64,000 bases of DNA from Pyrenopolyporus hunteri (Eukaryota; Ascomycota; Sordariomycetes; Xylariales; Hypoxylaceae). The notes beneath the pieces are model-generated. The model had not been told where the DNA came from and made no database searches. It worked only from the letters and a program-made list of their open reading frames with translations. Location of the stretch: NCBI GenBank assembly GCA_902806595.1, contig CADCXC010000021.1, forward strand, positions 124,001-188,000, given 5' to 3'. The position numbers and the translations under genes are program-made. Position 1 is the stretch's first letter; each line of letters starts with the position of its first letter. Positions 16,101 through 28,551 of this stretch are shown here, piece after piece.

Positions 16101-18445
16101 AAATTTACATATATATTAACATATATTCCCGTAAAATATTATAAATTAATATAAATAAATATAATTTTTAACTTTTAAATATATTAAATTAATTTTTTTT
16201 TATTATTTTCGAATTAAAAATTCGATTATAATATACGTAAATAAATTATAAAATTGAAACTTTTTTTATAATTTAAATATAATTTTAATTAATTATAATT
16301 TAAAAATCGTCGATAGTTATATAAAATTCGAACGAAATTAAAAAAATTAAAATATAAAGTTATTAAATTTCGAATTTATATAAATAAAAAACGAATAAAT
16401 AAAATCGAAAAATTAAATAATAATGGTTATAATTATTAATTAATATAATTTTACGTTAAATTATATATATTAAAAAATATAATTATTTTTATTTTTTTTT
16501 TTTTTTATAATTAATAATTTTAGGATTATTTTAACGAATTTTATAAAATTTAATTATTTAATAAAGGGAATTTAATTAATTAAATTACGTTATATATTAT
16601 ATATAAAAATATAATAAGATAAAAAATTATCGATTTCGTATATTAATAAAATAATTATTATATTAAATTTTAATTAAATAAAAATTATATTATTATTAAT
16701 TATATAAATATAATATAATTAAATTTAAAAAAAATTAATATAAAAAATTACGTTATAAATTTAAAATACGACTTTAAATTAATATAATTAATATAAAAGA
16801 TAAAAAAATTATTAATCGAATATAATTTTAACGATTTTTTAATATTAAAAACGTAATAATTATATAATAAATAATTTATAATTTATCCGTTAAAATTTAT
16901 TAATAATATAATACATCCTTATATATAAAATTATATAATTTTAAAAGAATACTTCGAATAATATATAATTAAAAATCGAAAATTAAAATTAAAATTTAAT
17001 GAAATTTTAAATGGTGGGTTTTTATAATATAAATAATAATTAAAATTATATAAAAAAAATATAAATATTATTTAAATAAACGTATTTAAAAACGGGGATA
17101 TAAATATAATATAATTTAATATAAATATTTATAAAATTTAATAAAAATATATTAATTAACATTTAATTATTTTAAAATAAATTACATAAAAATAATTTAG
17201 GAGATTTTTTTTACGAAAGGTATAATTATTTTGTATTAAAAAGGTATAAAAGGTAAAAAAATAAAATCTCATTTAAAAAATATAAAAATATAATATTTAT
17301 ATAATTATATATATCGAAATAAACACGATAATAAAATTAATAAAAATTATAAATATTATAAAGTTATAATAAAAAATCGTAAAAAACGTCGTAAAAAAAG
17401 TTATAAAAAGGGTTATAAAATGAAATTACGATATTAAATCGTAAAAAAAACCGTAAAAAAAAATCGTAATTATTTTATTATAAATATATATTAAATACTT
17501 TAATTAATAATTAACATATATATTTAAATTAAAAGTTAGGAATAATTAAATAATTTGTATAAAAATATAATTACTTTTTTTATTATATAATTAATTTTAT
17601 TATAATAATAAAAAATATAATAAAAAATTTTAATAAAAAATTATATTATATTTTATTAAAATTATAGTTAAAAATATTTCGATAAAAGTATATTATTTAA
17701 TATTTTATATAAATTTATAATAAAAAAATTAAAATTAATAATAATTTAATTTTATTTTTATTAATTAAATATATATTAATTTAATATTTAATTAAATATT
17801 TTTTATATAATAATTATTAATATTTTATAAATATATATATATTTACATATATAAAAAATCGTTTAATATACGTAAATATATACGTATATATTATTTTAAA
17901 AATTTAAATAAAAAATTTAATAATCGCTTTATTATTTTAATTATAATTTTATATACTTACTTTAAATATTTAAATATATATAAAACGAAATAATAAAATC
18001 GTATTTAAATTTATTATCGATTACTCGATTTTATTTAAAAAAACCTCGAGATATATTTTAATTTTTTTTTTCAAATAAAAAAAAATTTAATTATATAAAA
18101 ATTCACGAGCTATATTTTCCACGTTATATAAATTACACGTTACGTTAATAAATTATACATATATTACGTTAAATAATTTATATTATACGTTTATTTAATT
18201 AATTAAACCGTTTTATTAAACGTTATATTATTATATTTAAAATTATTTATATTTTAATAAACGATTTTATTAATTAAATTAATTTAATTAAATAAATCGA
18301 ATTAAATAAATTTATACGAAAAATTTAAATTATATAAATTTAATTATATAAATTTAATTTTAATTTAACGTATAATTTTATTTAAAAAATTCGAATCGAA
18401 TAAATTTAATTATATATATTTAATTATATAAATTTATATTAAATG

Positions 18446-18704
18446 AATAAAAGGTTATTAATTAATGATTAAAAAATTATTATATAATTATATAATAAAA
18501 AATATAAAAATAAATAAAATTAATTAAATTATATATATATAAAAGTTATAAATAAGTTAATTTTATATTAATCGATATTTATATTATTTTTAAAAGTTTA
18601 TACTTTAAATATTTATTACGTAAAATAACGAAACATTTAATAAAAATATATTTATTATTATTATCGTTATAATAAATATTTTAATATAAAATTACATTAT
18701 TATA
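18446..18704 (+). repeat. Dispersed ~260-bp repeat, copy C
   Basis: Contains all landmarks of the family (ATTATATAATTATATAATAA, TTAATTTTATATTAATCGAT, TATTTATTACGTAAAATAAC, ATTATTATTATCGTTATAAT, TAAAATTACATTATTATAA). An exact 32-bp direct repeat lies at 18337-18368 and again at 18704-18735, bracketing this copy with about 77 extra bases on the left. The 87-bp minisatellite begins about 100 bases downstream. Confidence 0.7.
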
Positions 18705-18810
18705 ATTTAATTATATAAATTTAATTTTAATTTAATATATTTTTTATAACATTTTTCGAAAAATTTTTTAAATTATATATTTAAAATTAAATATAAAAAA
18801 ATCATATAAA

Positions 18811-19690
18811 TAAATTTTCGTAACGGCTTTTTCGAAAAATAGTATAGGGTAATATAAAGTAAATTTTTATAATAATTTTTTTAAAAATAATATAAAGTAA
18901 ATTTTTACGACGATTTTTTCGAAAAGTAATATAAAATAATATAGGGTAAATTTTTACAACGGTTTTTTTAAAAATAATATAAAATGGATTTTTACGACGG
19001 TTTTTTCGAAAAGTAGTATAAAATAATATAAGGTAAATTTTTATAACGATTTTTTTAAAAATAATATAAAATAAATTTTTACGACGATTTTTTCGAAAAA
19101 TAATATAGGGTGGTATAAAGTAAATTTTTACGACGATTTTTTTAAAAGTAATATAAAATGGATTTTCGTAACGGTTTTTTTAAAAAATAATATAAGGTAG
19201 TATAGGGTAAACTTTCGCGACGGTTTTTTTAAAAATAATATAAAATGGATTTTCGCGACGATTTTTTCGAAAAGTAATATAAGGTAATATAGGGTAGATT
19301 TTTACGACGGTTTTTTTAAAAGTAATATAAAATAAATTTTTACGACGATTTTTTCGAAAGGTAATATAAGGTAATATAAGATAAATTTTTACGACGGTTT
19401 TTTTAAAAGTAGTATAGGGTAGATTTTTACGACGATTTTTTCGAAAAATAATATAAAATAATATAGGGTAAATTTTTATAACGGTTTTTTTAAAGGTAGT
19501 ATAAAGTAAATTTTTATAACGACTTTTTTAAAAGGTAGTATAAAGTGGTATAGAATAAATTTTCGTAACGACTTTTTTAAAAATAATATAAAATAAATTT
19601 TTACGACGATTTTTTCGAAAAATAGTATAAAATAATATAGGGTGAATTTTCGTAATAACTTTTTTAAAAATAATATAAAATAAATTTTTA
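18811..19690. repeat. Minisatellite of ten 87-bp units
   Basis: The dinucleotide at the centre of TTTTTCGAAA (or its RIP form TTTTTTAAAA) falls at 18833, 18920, 19007, 19094, 19181, 19268, 19355, 19442, 19529 and 19616, exactly 87 bases apart each time, so there is no indel across ten units. Each unit is itself a dimer of a 49-base and a 38-base half; the longer half has an extra 11-base AATATAGGGT-type duplication. Differences between units are almost all C/T or G/A transitions, so the array was homogeneous before it was mutated. There are no unique spacers. Confidence 0.9.
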
Positions 19691-21579
19691 TAAAAGTTAA
19701 AGGATGTTATAAAAATTATATTAAAAATTATATAATTATAAAAATAATTATAAAATTTATAAAAAATCGAAATTCGAAAAACTACGATTTTATATAAGTA
19801 AATAAATAATAAAACTGCCTTTTAATTTATTAACGATTATTTAATAAAACGAAAATTTATTTAATTATTCGAATATATAATTATATAATTTATATTTAAA
19901 GTTTAATTTTATTATTTAATTAACGTTTATTATTTTAATTAAATAAATAAATATTTTATTTATTTTTTTTTATTTATTATTTCGTTATTTAAAAATAAAA
20001 TTTTAAACTTTATTATTTCTTATAATTAAACCGTTTATACGATTTTATATTATTAATATCGAATCGATTAAATTTTTTTTATTATACGTTTTTATTTATT
20101 ATTTTAAATATTTTAATATATATTAACTTTTTTTAAAATTTCCTACATTAAATATTAATAATATCGATTACGATTTAATATATTATACTTATTATATAAT
20201 AATCGATAATACTTAAATTATTAAAAATAATATAAATCGTTTTTATTTTAATATATTTAATAAAATAAACGATTTATAATTTACTCGATTTAATAATAAT
20301 ATTTTATTTAATAAAAAATATTAATTTTACGTTTTTTAACCTTTTAATAATTTTACAAATATATTATAATTTATTAATATTATTTTTATTATTATTATTA
20401 TATATTAATTACCGAATATAAATCTTTATTTAATTACTTTAAACTTCGATTATTAAATATTCCCTTATAATAATTTACCTTTACTTTAATAAAATTTCGA
20501 TATTTTATTTATTTCCGATTATAAAATTTAATATTTAAAAATAAAAAAACAAAAAAATACGGTAAATTACGACAAATATTACTAAATTATATAAGTTTTT
20601 TATAATTATAAATAAACTTATTTTATTCCTAAAAAATAAAAACTTTAATTTAATTATAATAAAATAAATATTTACGGTTAAATAACGGTATTTTTTATAT
20701 AAAATATTAATAATATTATCCTTTTTTATATTAATATTTATAATATATTTAATATAAAAAAATTTATATTAATTTTTAAATTAAAAAATAACGATTACGT
20801 ATTAATACTTTATATATTTTATATATTATAATTATTATATAAATAAAAAATCTTATTTTATAATAAAAAAATTTACTAAATTTATAATATTAATTTTAAA
20901 TATTTATTTACTTGATTTATATAAATTATCTTTAATAATAAAATTACACGACTTTTTAAATTTTCGAAAATGAAACGATTCGTATTTCTCGTTTTTTAAA
21001 ATGTTAATAATAATAATAATTTAATTATAAAAATTATAATTATATTTTTTATTATAAATATCTTTTAATTTTTTAAAAACGAATTTTTTATTTTTAAAAA
21101 ACGTTTTCATTTTTAAATTAACGACCGCGATTATAATAATAATACTAATTTTAATAATATCGAAAATAAATTTTATTAACATTATTTTATTAATAAAAAA
21201 ACTATAATTTGTTAAAATAATAAAAATTATAACCTTTTATTTAACGATAATAATAATAATAATAAATTCGAAAAAAATTATTTTATAATTAAAAATAAAA
21301 TATTTTAATTATTTAAATTAATTAATAATATCATAAATAATGGTAATAATATAAATAATAAAAATAATAACATTAATTTAAAAATTTATAATATTAATTT
21401 AAAATAAATTATTTTTTTTAAATATATAAAATAATATTAAATTATCGATACGATATAAATAATATAAATAATAAATATAAATATATAAATAAATAATAAT
21501 ATATATAATAAAAATAAATATAATAACGGTAATAATATAATAATAATAATAATAACGATAATAATTATAATTATTAAAT

Positions 21580-21840
21580 AAATAAAAAGTCGTTAATAAA
21601 TAATCGAAAAGTTATTATATAATTACATAATAAAAAATATAAAATAAAATAAATTAATTAAATTATATATATTTAAAAATTATAAATAAATTAATTTTAT
21701 ATTAATTAATATTTATACTCGCTTTAAAAATATATACTTTAAATCCTCGTTATATAAAACGACGAAATATTTAATAAAAATATATTTATTATTATTATCG
21801 TTATAATAAATATTTTAATATAAAATTACATTATTATAAT
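21580..21840 (+). repeat. Dispersed ~260-bp repeat, copy D
   Basis: Closely matches copy C from ATTATATAATTACATAATAA through TAAAATTACATTATTATAA, including the ATTATTATTATCGTTATAAT core. It follows a run of ATA/TAA microsatellite and lies about 500 bases from the inverted copy E. Confidence 0.7.
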
Positions 21841-22346
21841 AATTTTAATATTTTATATTTATATTAATTTTTAAATCGTCGTTTATATTATCATTTATAT
21901 TATTATTTATATTATTATTTTTAATATTTACTTTAATATATAAATATATTTTATATAAAATTACTTAAATTACGTAACGATATAATAAACCCTTATAAAA
22001 TACCCCATTTTAATTTTATTAACCTTGTAATATTACGAAGTAAAATTTAAATATTAAAAATTAATTATATTAATTTTATAAAAAATTAAAAAAAAAAAAA
22101 TTAAAAAATAATTCGAAAATTTACGATTTAATATATATATAACGCGGTAAATTACTTTATATTTTATTATTTTATAAAATTAAAATATAATAAAGTTAAT
22201 AAATTTAATAAAATTTAACATAATATATAATATTAAAAATTAAGAATCGAATTTTATTAATATTATATATATATAAAAAAAAAAAAAAATTAAATCGTAA
22301 TTTTATATATAAATTTCGACGGCGTATTCGATTAAAGCTTTAATAT

Positions 22347-22668
22347 TAATGTAATAATGTAATTTAATATTAAAGTATTTATTATAACGATAATAATAAT
22401 AAATATATTTTTATTAAATATTTCGTTATTTTATATAATAAAGATTTAAAATATAAATTTTTAAAAAAAATATAAATATTAATTAATACGAAATTAATTT
22501 ATTTATAATTTTTATATATATATAATTTAATTAATTTTTTTTATTTTCGTATTTTTTATTATATAATTATATAATAATTTTTTAATTATTAATTAATAAC
22601 TTTTTATTTATTTAATATTAATTTATAATTATATAATAATTTTTCGATTATTAATTAATAATTTATTA
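22347..22668 (-). repeat. Dispersed ~260-bp repeat, copy E (inverted, with end duplication)
   Basis: This is the reverse complement of the family: it starts at about 22347 with TAATGTAATTTAATATTAAA, continues with ATTATAACGATAATAATAAT and AAATATTTCGTTATTTTATA, and ends near 22612 with ATTAATTAATAACTTTTTAT. The last ~45 bases of the element are repeated once more at 22624-22668 with transitions only (TTTTTTAATT against TTTTTCGATT). Together with copy D it makes an inverted pair. Confidence 0.7.
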
Positions 22669-24763
22669 TAATTCGATGCGATAAATTTAATTTTATTAAA
22701 TAATTAACATTAAACTTTTAATCGAATACATTATTAAAATTTAAATATAAAACCGCGGTTTTTTAAATTATAATTTAATTTTTTTTTTTTTTTTATAACA
22801 TTAATAAAATTTTATTTTTAATTTTTAATACCTCGTATTATATTACGACTTTTTATCCATTTAATAATTAATTATTTAATAAAGTTAAATTAATTATATT
22901 AAATTATAACATTTATTATTTATTAATTTAATTAACTTTTATAAAAAAAAATATTAAAATATAATAAATTAAATTTTATACCTTTAAATTTATAATATAT
23001 ATAATCGTAATAATAATTATTTTTGAAATATATTTCGAAATTATTAAAAATTTGTTTCGAATTTAACCTTTTTTTAAAAAAAACTAAACGAATTTATTTA
23101 AACTTTAAAATAATTACGTCGTAAATTTTAATTTTATAAATTATATTATACATTTAATAAAAAAATATAAATTATATCGAATAAACGTTAATTAATTAAT
23201 TAATTATTTAAATACATTATTTATTTATTTTTTTTTAATTTATTTTTTTATAATAACATTTATTAATTTTTAATAAAAATATATTTAATAAATATTATTA
23301 CGTAATATTTAATTTTATAACCGTATATTTATATTATTTTAAAATGTAATGTATTAATTATTATATTTTAATATTTTTTTTTATAAAAAAATAATTCGAT
23401 TAATAAATAATATAAAAAGTTATTTACGTTATAAATAATTTTTTTATTTAAAAAGATTTATTATTCGATTTTTAATTCGATTATATTATAATTATATAAT
23501 TTTATAAATTAATATTATTTTTTATAAATTAACTTTTATTAATTATAAAAATTTCGAATATAATATTATATTTTTTTTTTAATTTAATGTTAATTAATTT
23601 TAACGAAAAGGGGTTTAATAATAAACGCGGTATTATTTATAATTAATTTTAATAATAAAAATACTTTTTTTTTTTAAAAAAAACATTATTAATTAAATTT
23701 ATATTAAATAATATAATTTTATTTTAATTTTATTAAAAGGAAAATATTTATTATTATTTTAAATTTAAATTTAACGACGCGGCGTAAATTACGATATTTT
23801 AGTTATAATATTTAAAATAACGATAATATTTTTACCTTTTTTTTTTTTTTTTCTCGAAATTTTTAATTTTATATTAAATAAAAATAATAAAACGAGTAAA
23901 TTTCGATAATTATTAATTAAATTAAATAATTATTTAATTTATTTATAATTTTAAATATATAAAAATACGATTAAATATATATGTTAATTTAAATTTAAAT
24001 ATTTTTTTTATAACTTTTACGTTTTTTATTAATAAATTTTAAAAATTATTAACGATAAATTAAAAAAAAAAAAAAAAAAATTATTAAATAATTTATAAAT
24101 AATAACACCTTTTTTTATTATTATAAATTGTTTATTTAATTTTTAATATACGATTATTATAAAAATCTTTTATTAATTATACCTTATAATATACGATTAA
24201 TTAATATAATAAAATCGAACGTTTAAATTACTTTTCGAAATTTAAAATTTAAATTTAAATATATATTTAATAAAATATTTATTATTTTTATAAACGTCGA
24301 TTGCGTTTATATAATTATTTTTAATAATAAAAATAAATATAAATAAATTTGATTCGAATGATTATATCGAATTAATAAAACTACGAAGCGATGGTTTTTT
24401 TATAAATTTAATTTCGTTAATAAAAATAAAATTATCGTTTCGAATATATTTTCTTTCGTAATTATTATTAAAATTAATTAAATTTTTACATTTTTTAAAT
24501 TTTAATTTATAATAAATTAAATTTATAAAAATTTAATTTTTTTTTAAAAAATAATTAATATCGAAATTATCATCGATATATCCGTTATTATTAAAATCGA
24601 ATCGATTTTCATATTTTTCGAATTTTAATTTATAATAAATTAAATTTATAAAAGTTTAATGTTTTTTTAAAGTATTATTAATATCGAAGATATTTACGTT
24701 ATTAACTTCGTTATTAAATTAATTATCGTTTTTATTACCGTTTTTATTATTTTTTATATTATT

Positions 24764-24915
24764 ATTATCGTTATTACTTTTATTATTACTTTTATTACTA
24801 CTTTTATTATTTTTTTTATCGCTTTTTTTATCGCTTTTTTTATTACTTTTTTCGTCGTTTTTTTCGTCGTTTTTTTCGTCGTTTTTTTCGTTATTTTTTT
24901 TATCGTTATTTTATC
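24764..24915. repeat. Decayed 12-bp tandem repeat
   Basis: Successive T-runs are punctuated by ATCG, CGTCG or ATTAC at a 12-base spacing, best preserved as four near-identical TTTTTTTCGTCG units around 24850-24890. Read on the minus strand the unit AACGACGAAAAA has a period of four codons, as a former acidic/lysine coding repeat might. No open frame survives. Confidence 0.6.
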
Positions 24916-26682
24916 GTTTATTAATATTATCTTTTAAATTATTTAATTTACATTTTTTATTAAGTGGTAATTTAAATTATAATTTAAATTTAAACGGTTT
25001 AATATTTTTATTCGACTATATTTAATATTTATTATTAACGAGAAATATTAATATTTTTTTAATTTTATAAATGTATTTGTATTTTTTTAAAATAATATTA
25101 TATATTTTAAAAAGTTTTAATATATTTTTATATAAAATTAACATATAATAAATATTAAAAAAGTTTTAAACGAATCGAATTAAATAATATATAAAAAAAA
25201 TATTATAAAAAAAATTTAATTATCGGTTATAATAATTAACGAAATATTTTTAATTAATATAATTATCATCGAATAATTTTTATATAATATAAATATAAAA
25301 CATATATTAAAGATTATTATAACTTATAAATGTTATATATTTTAAAAATATAAAAAATATCTTTAAATCGTAAATATAATATAAATTATAACGAAAAAAA
25401 ATCTTATTATATTATTTGTTTCGATTAAAGTCGTAATTTATTTAATTTAATATATATAAACGTATATCGTTTTATATGAATTAATATTTAATTTTTTTTT
25501 CGCGAAAAAATACGTAATATTTATCGATAAAATAAACGTCTTTAATTAAATAATAATTTATAAATTTTTATTATTTACGGGAAAATTTAAACGTTTTAAA
25601 AAATTTAAATACTTTTAATAATTTATTTTTTTCGAATATATTTAATTTTTAAAAAATATAATAATTAAATAATTATATTCGTTAAAATTTATTAAAATAA
25701 TTATTAATAAAAGAAAATATAATAATAAAAAATATATATATATATTCGATATTTCTTTAAATTTATATTTTTAATTATATAAATAAAGATAATAAAAAAA
25801 TTTTTTAAATTACTTTTCGAAATTTTTTCGACGATAAAAATTTTTTTAACGATTCGAACGATTTAAACATTTAAAAAAAATATTTTTTATCTCGTAAAAT
25901 TAAGTTATTTTTAATCGAATTAATATAATTATTTTTTTTCGATTTTTAAATAAATATAAATTATTCGAAAAAATATTTTCTCTTAATTTTTTATTATTAC
26001 GTTAATAATTTTTAATTACGATATAATAAATATAATATATTAAATAATATAAAATATCTTTATTATTCGAATCGTCGAAATATAATAATAAACCGTAATT
26101 ATATTTATAATTTAAATAGGAAATTTTAATTTTTAAAATAATTTAATTATACGAAAAGTTTAATAATATAATTTTTTTAAAAACGTTTATATTTAAATAT
26201 TTAAATTTATTAATTTCGATATTATATATCGATAAAATTAACTCGTCGATTAAAAATGTTAAGTTAATAATTAAAAATAATATACCGTTAATCGAATATA
26301 ATAAATTATTAATCGAAAATAATAAATTATTTAATAAAAAAAACGAATTAAATTTTTTTATAATTATATTAAATGATAAAATATCCTTACTTTTTTTTTT
26401 TTTATTTTTTTTTTTTCGATAATATATCGTATATATTAAATCGTAAAATTTAAATTTAATTATATTATAAATTTATAAAATATATAAAATTATTTTTAAT
26501 AATAATTAATTAATAATTTTTATTATTTTATTTAAATATTTAAATAAATATTTAATTTAATTAATATCCTTTAACATTACATAATTAAATAAAGATATAC
26601 GTTAAACCATATATATAATTTTAATAGTTAAAAGTACGATATGTCGCATTATATATTAAACAATACGGTAAAATAAAAATGA

Positions 26683-27266
26683 ATGGCGGTTTGGCGGTTT
26701 CCAGGACTTCGTCCAGCCTAGATCCATGGAGGGGGTAAGGAAAGTGGAAACTCCGACGTCAAATTACCGCATAGGGCTTGCGACGAGGCTTTTGATTGGA
26801 CAGCCAACGAAACTCCCTGTCCCGCCTCATGATGTAAGAGATTCAAAATCAGGATTTAGGGCGAGCCCGTAAGTATCCGGTCGTCTCAGGCCCTTCTAGA
26901 TTAACTGTCTTATAGAGGCTGGAGGTACATACATCGGACGGGTGACGTTAAATCCCAGTCTACCATCGTCGATTACCGTAAGTAGTGTAGATGTTGGAAA
27001 TCCGGTCTTATCAAGTTTTTTGGATATCCGCCTACATGTATGCCTACGTACCTACAAATAAGCACATGTAGACGCTCTCGAGTCAATTACTTCTCTTACT
27101 GTTACATTGACCTAATTGAATCTATTCTTTCGTCCTATAATCACTATTACCAGTTACTCCTCTAAAAGAAAGTTTTAATCAATACCGAGTATTCTCAGTC
27201 CAAACGACTGGTTCGCTTCGCCCTTTCACAACATCGAATAACGCAAAAAAGCTTCAAACCAACACA
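26683..27266. other. Intergenic: edge of the AT-rich block and promoter of the Gln-rich gene
   Basis: Composition returns to normal here. A GATTGGACAGCCAACG stretch at about 26,793-26,810 contains CCAAT-type elements in both orientations, and an A-rich leader precedes the ATG. No gene, repeat or RNA is recognisable. Confidence 0.6.
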
Positions 27267-27754
27267 ATGTCTTCTAGCAGCGAGGAGCAGCAGCAACAGC
27301 AGCAACAGGAGCAGCCCCCGCGCCCCCCGAGGCCGCAGCAGCAGACAGCAACCCAAGAGACCGACCACTCGGACGTCTCAGACCACGTATCCGAGACATC
27401 TCGACCACCCCGCACTCGGCGCCGCAACCGTCGCCGACCTGGCTCCGTCCAACCTCTCCAACCCCAGGACGACCAGCAGATGCTCCAGCAGAGGCAGCAG
27501 CAGCAAATGTTGCAGCAACAGCAGCAGCAGCAGATGATGCAACAACAACAGCCGCAGGGCGGAAAGGAGGACAAGTCCGACACCCTGAGGCTCCGTCTCG
27601 ACCTCAACCTCGAGGTTGAGGTTACGCTCAAAGCGCGCATCCACGGCGATCTGACATTGGCCTTGCTGTATGTAACAATCGCCCTCCAGTCCCCCTTTTT
27701 TTTTCTTTTCCCAAACCCAGTCGCTAACCGTCTCCCTTCTTCAGTGATACTTAA
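27267..27754 (+). CDS. Gln-rich conserved fungal protein
   Basis: Exons 27267-27667 and 27745-27754 give a 136-residue protein. The intron (77 bp) has a GTATGT donor, a GCTAAC branch site and a CAG acceptor; without splicing the frame would run through polypyrimidine sequence that looks intronic. Residues 7-14 and about 70-96 are polyglutamine tracts separated by an Arg/Pro-rich segment. The only ordered-looking part is the C-terminal ~30 residues, an alternating Leu/Asp/Glu/Val stretch ending in GDLTLALLDT that recalls a conserved tail of small filamentous-ascomycete proteins. The function is unknown. The many CAG/CAA codons are intact although CpA is the favourite RIP target and the mutated block ends only ~590 bases away. 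Confidence 0.75.
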
Positions 27755-28551
27755 AAGGGCGATTCCGCATTCGAGAAATACCGACGAGGACCCCCGATGA
27801 GACCGAGCGAACAATTAAAGGAGAGGGTACCTCTTTCCAAGATGAGACGAAGATACACCTGATATGTTTATGAGATATATATAATGATTTCTTTGAGGGG
27901 CATGATAACCTGCTACATGTCATTGCGACCCATCTCGCAGACGTTATTATTTTTTCCTACTTGTATAGTTAGGTAGTTGCCTGTACCTTCCGACTTTCCC
28001 TAGATCTGGCGGATTCATTCAGAATGGAAATCAGTCGTTCTTAAAAGCTTATAATAATAAACTGATGATTAAACACAATAGCTACGTTTTTCTATCTATA
28101 TTGGGTCGAGGATGGCAAAGGGTGGTCCGAGGAACTCGATTAAATATTTCGACTTGTGATACTTGATATCTAATGTTTCAATCGGGCACTGTTCTCTGGC
28201 GCCCCAAAGCCTTTGCGGTCTACCATTTCCCTATTCTTGAGCGGTGATACCGTGCCGTGCACATTGGGTGGAGGGGCGGTAGTTGTAAATCCTATTTCAC
28301 CTATGAGACCCGCCGTCAGCTTTACCGTCCCGCTCATATTAGATACGTGTTTACCTAGATGCGCCCCAAATGTTACGACTAGAATCGTATATGATGCGTT
28401 AGTTGCGCATCTGGTAAATCTCTACAAACTACGACAATAGGTGACAGCATAGGACCACATCGCATCGGGAATACCATTTATCTTCATGACGACGTCTCAA
28501 TAAGTTCGTGGAATATGTATTGGGCGCGTTGGAACAAGTATTCGCTATCAA
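27755..28551. other. Intergenic between convergent genes
   Basis: This holds the 3' flanks of the Gln-rich gene (+) and the zinc-finger/kinase gene (-). AATAATAAA-like polyadenylation candidates occur near 28,050. A 75-codon frame at 28213-28440 has no recognisable features and is not called. Confidence 0.5.

Larger units (their letters stand above)
1..26682. other. AT-rich RIP-mutated block (repeat graveyard)
   Basis: This is very AT-rich DNA that continues beyond the left edge of the window. No open frame of 60 codons exists on either strand, because TAA and other stops are everywhere. In the first 120 bases I count 8 C, of which 7 are in CpG and none in CpA, and TpG is equally rare. Loss of CpA/TpG with gain of TpA is the signature of repeat-induced point mutation in ascomycetes. 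The block contains recognisable repeat families, listed separately. It is most likely a transposon-derived heterochromatic island, a subtelomere or pericentromeric DNA; nothing in the sequence decides between these. No rRNA, tRNA or mitochondrial gene is visible in it. Confidence 0.9.

Noticed and set aside
18811..19690. CRISPR-like regular array
   Set aside because: Units are directly contiguous with no unique spacers, and the sequence is eukaryotic nuclear; it is a minisatellite.
1..26682. Mitochondrial DNA inserted in or joined to the contig
   Set aside because: No mitochondrial genes, tRNAs or rRNA-like stretches, and the depletion of CpA with retained CpG is a nuclear RIP signature.
27254..27814. 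A 186-codon open frame on the minus strand rich in Cys
   Set aside because: It is the antisense of the polyglutamine (CAG) tracts, which read as Cys/Leu/Ala runs; the plus-strand gene has an intron and a conserved tail.
28213..28440. A 75-codon plus-strand frame
   Set aside because: Composition is not protein-like and it lies in the 3' flank of convergent genes.
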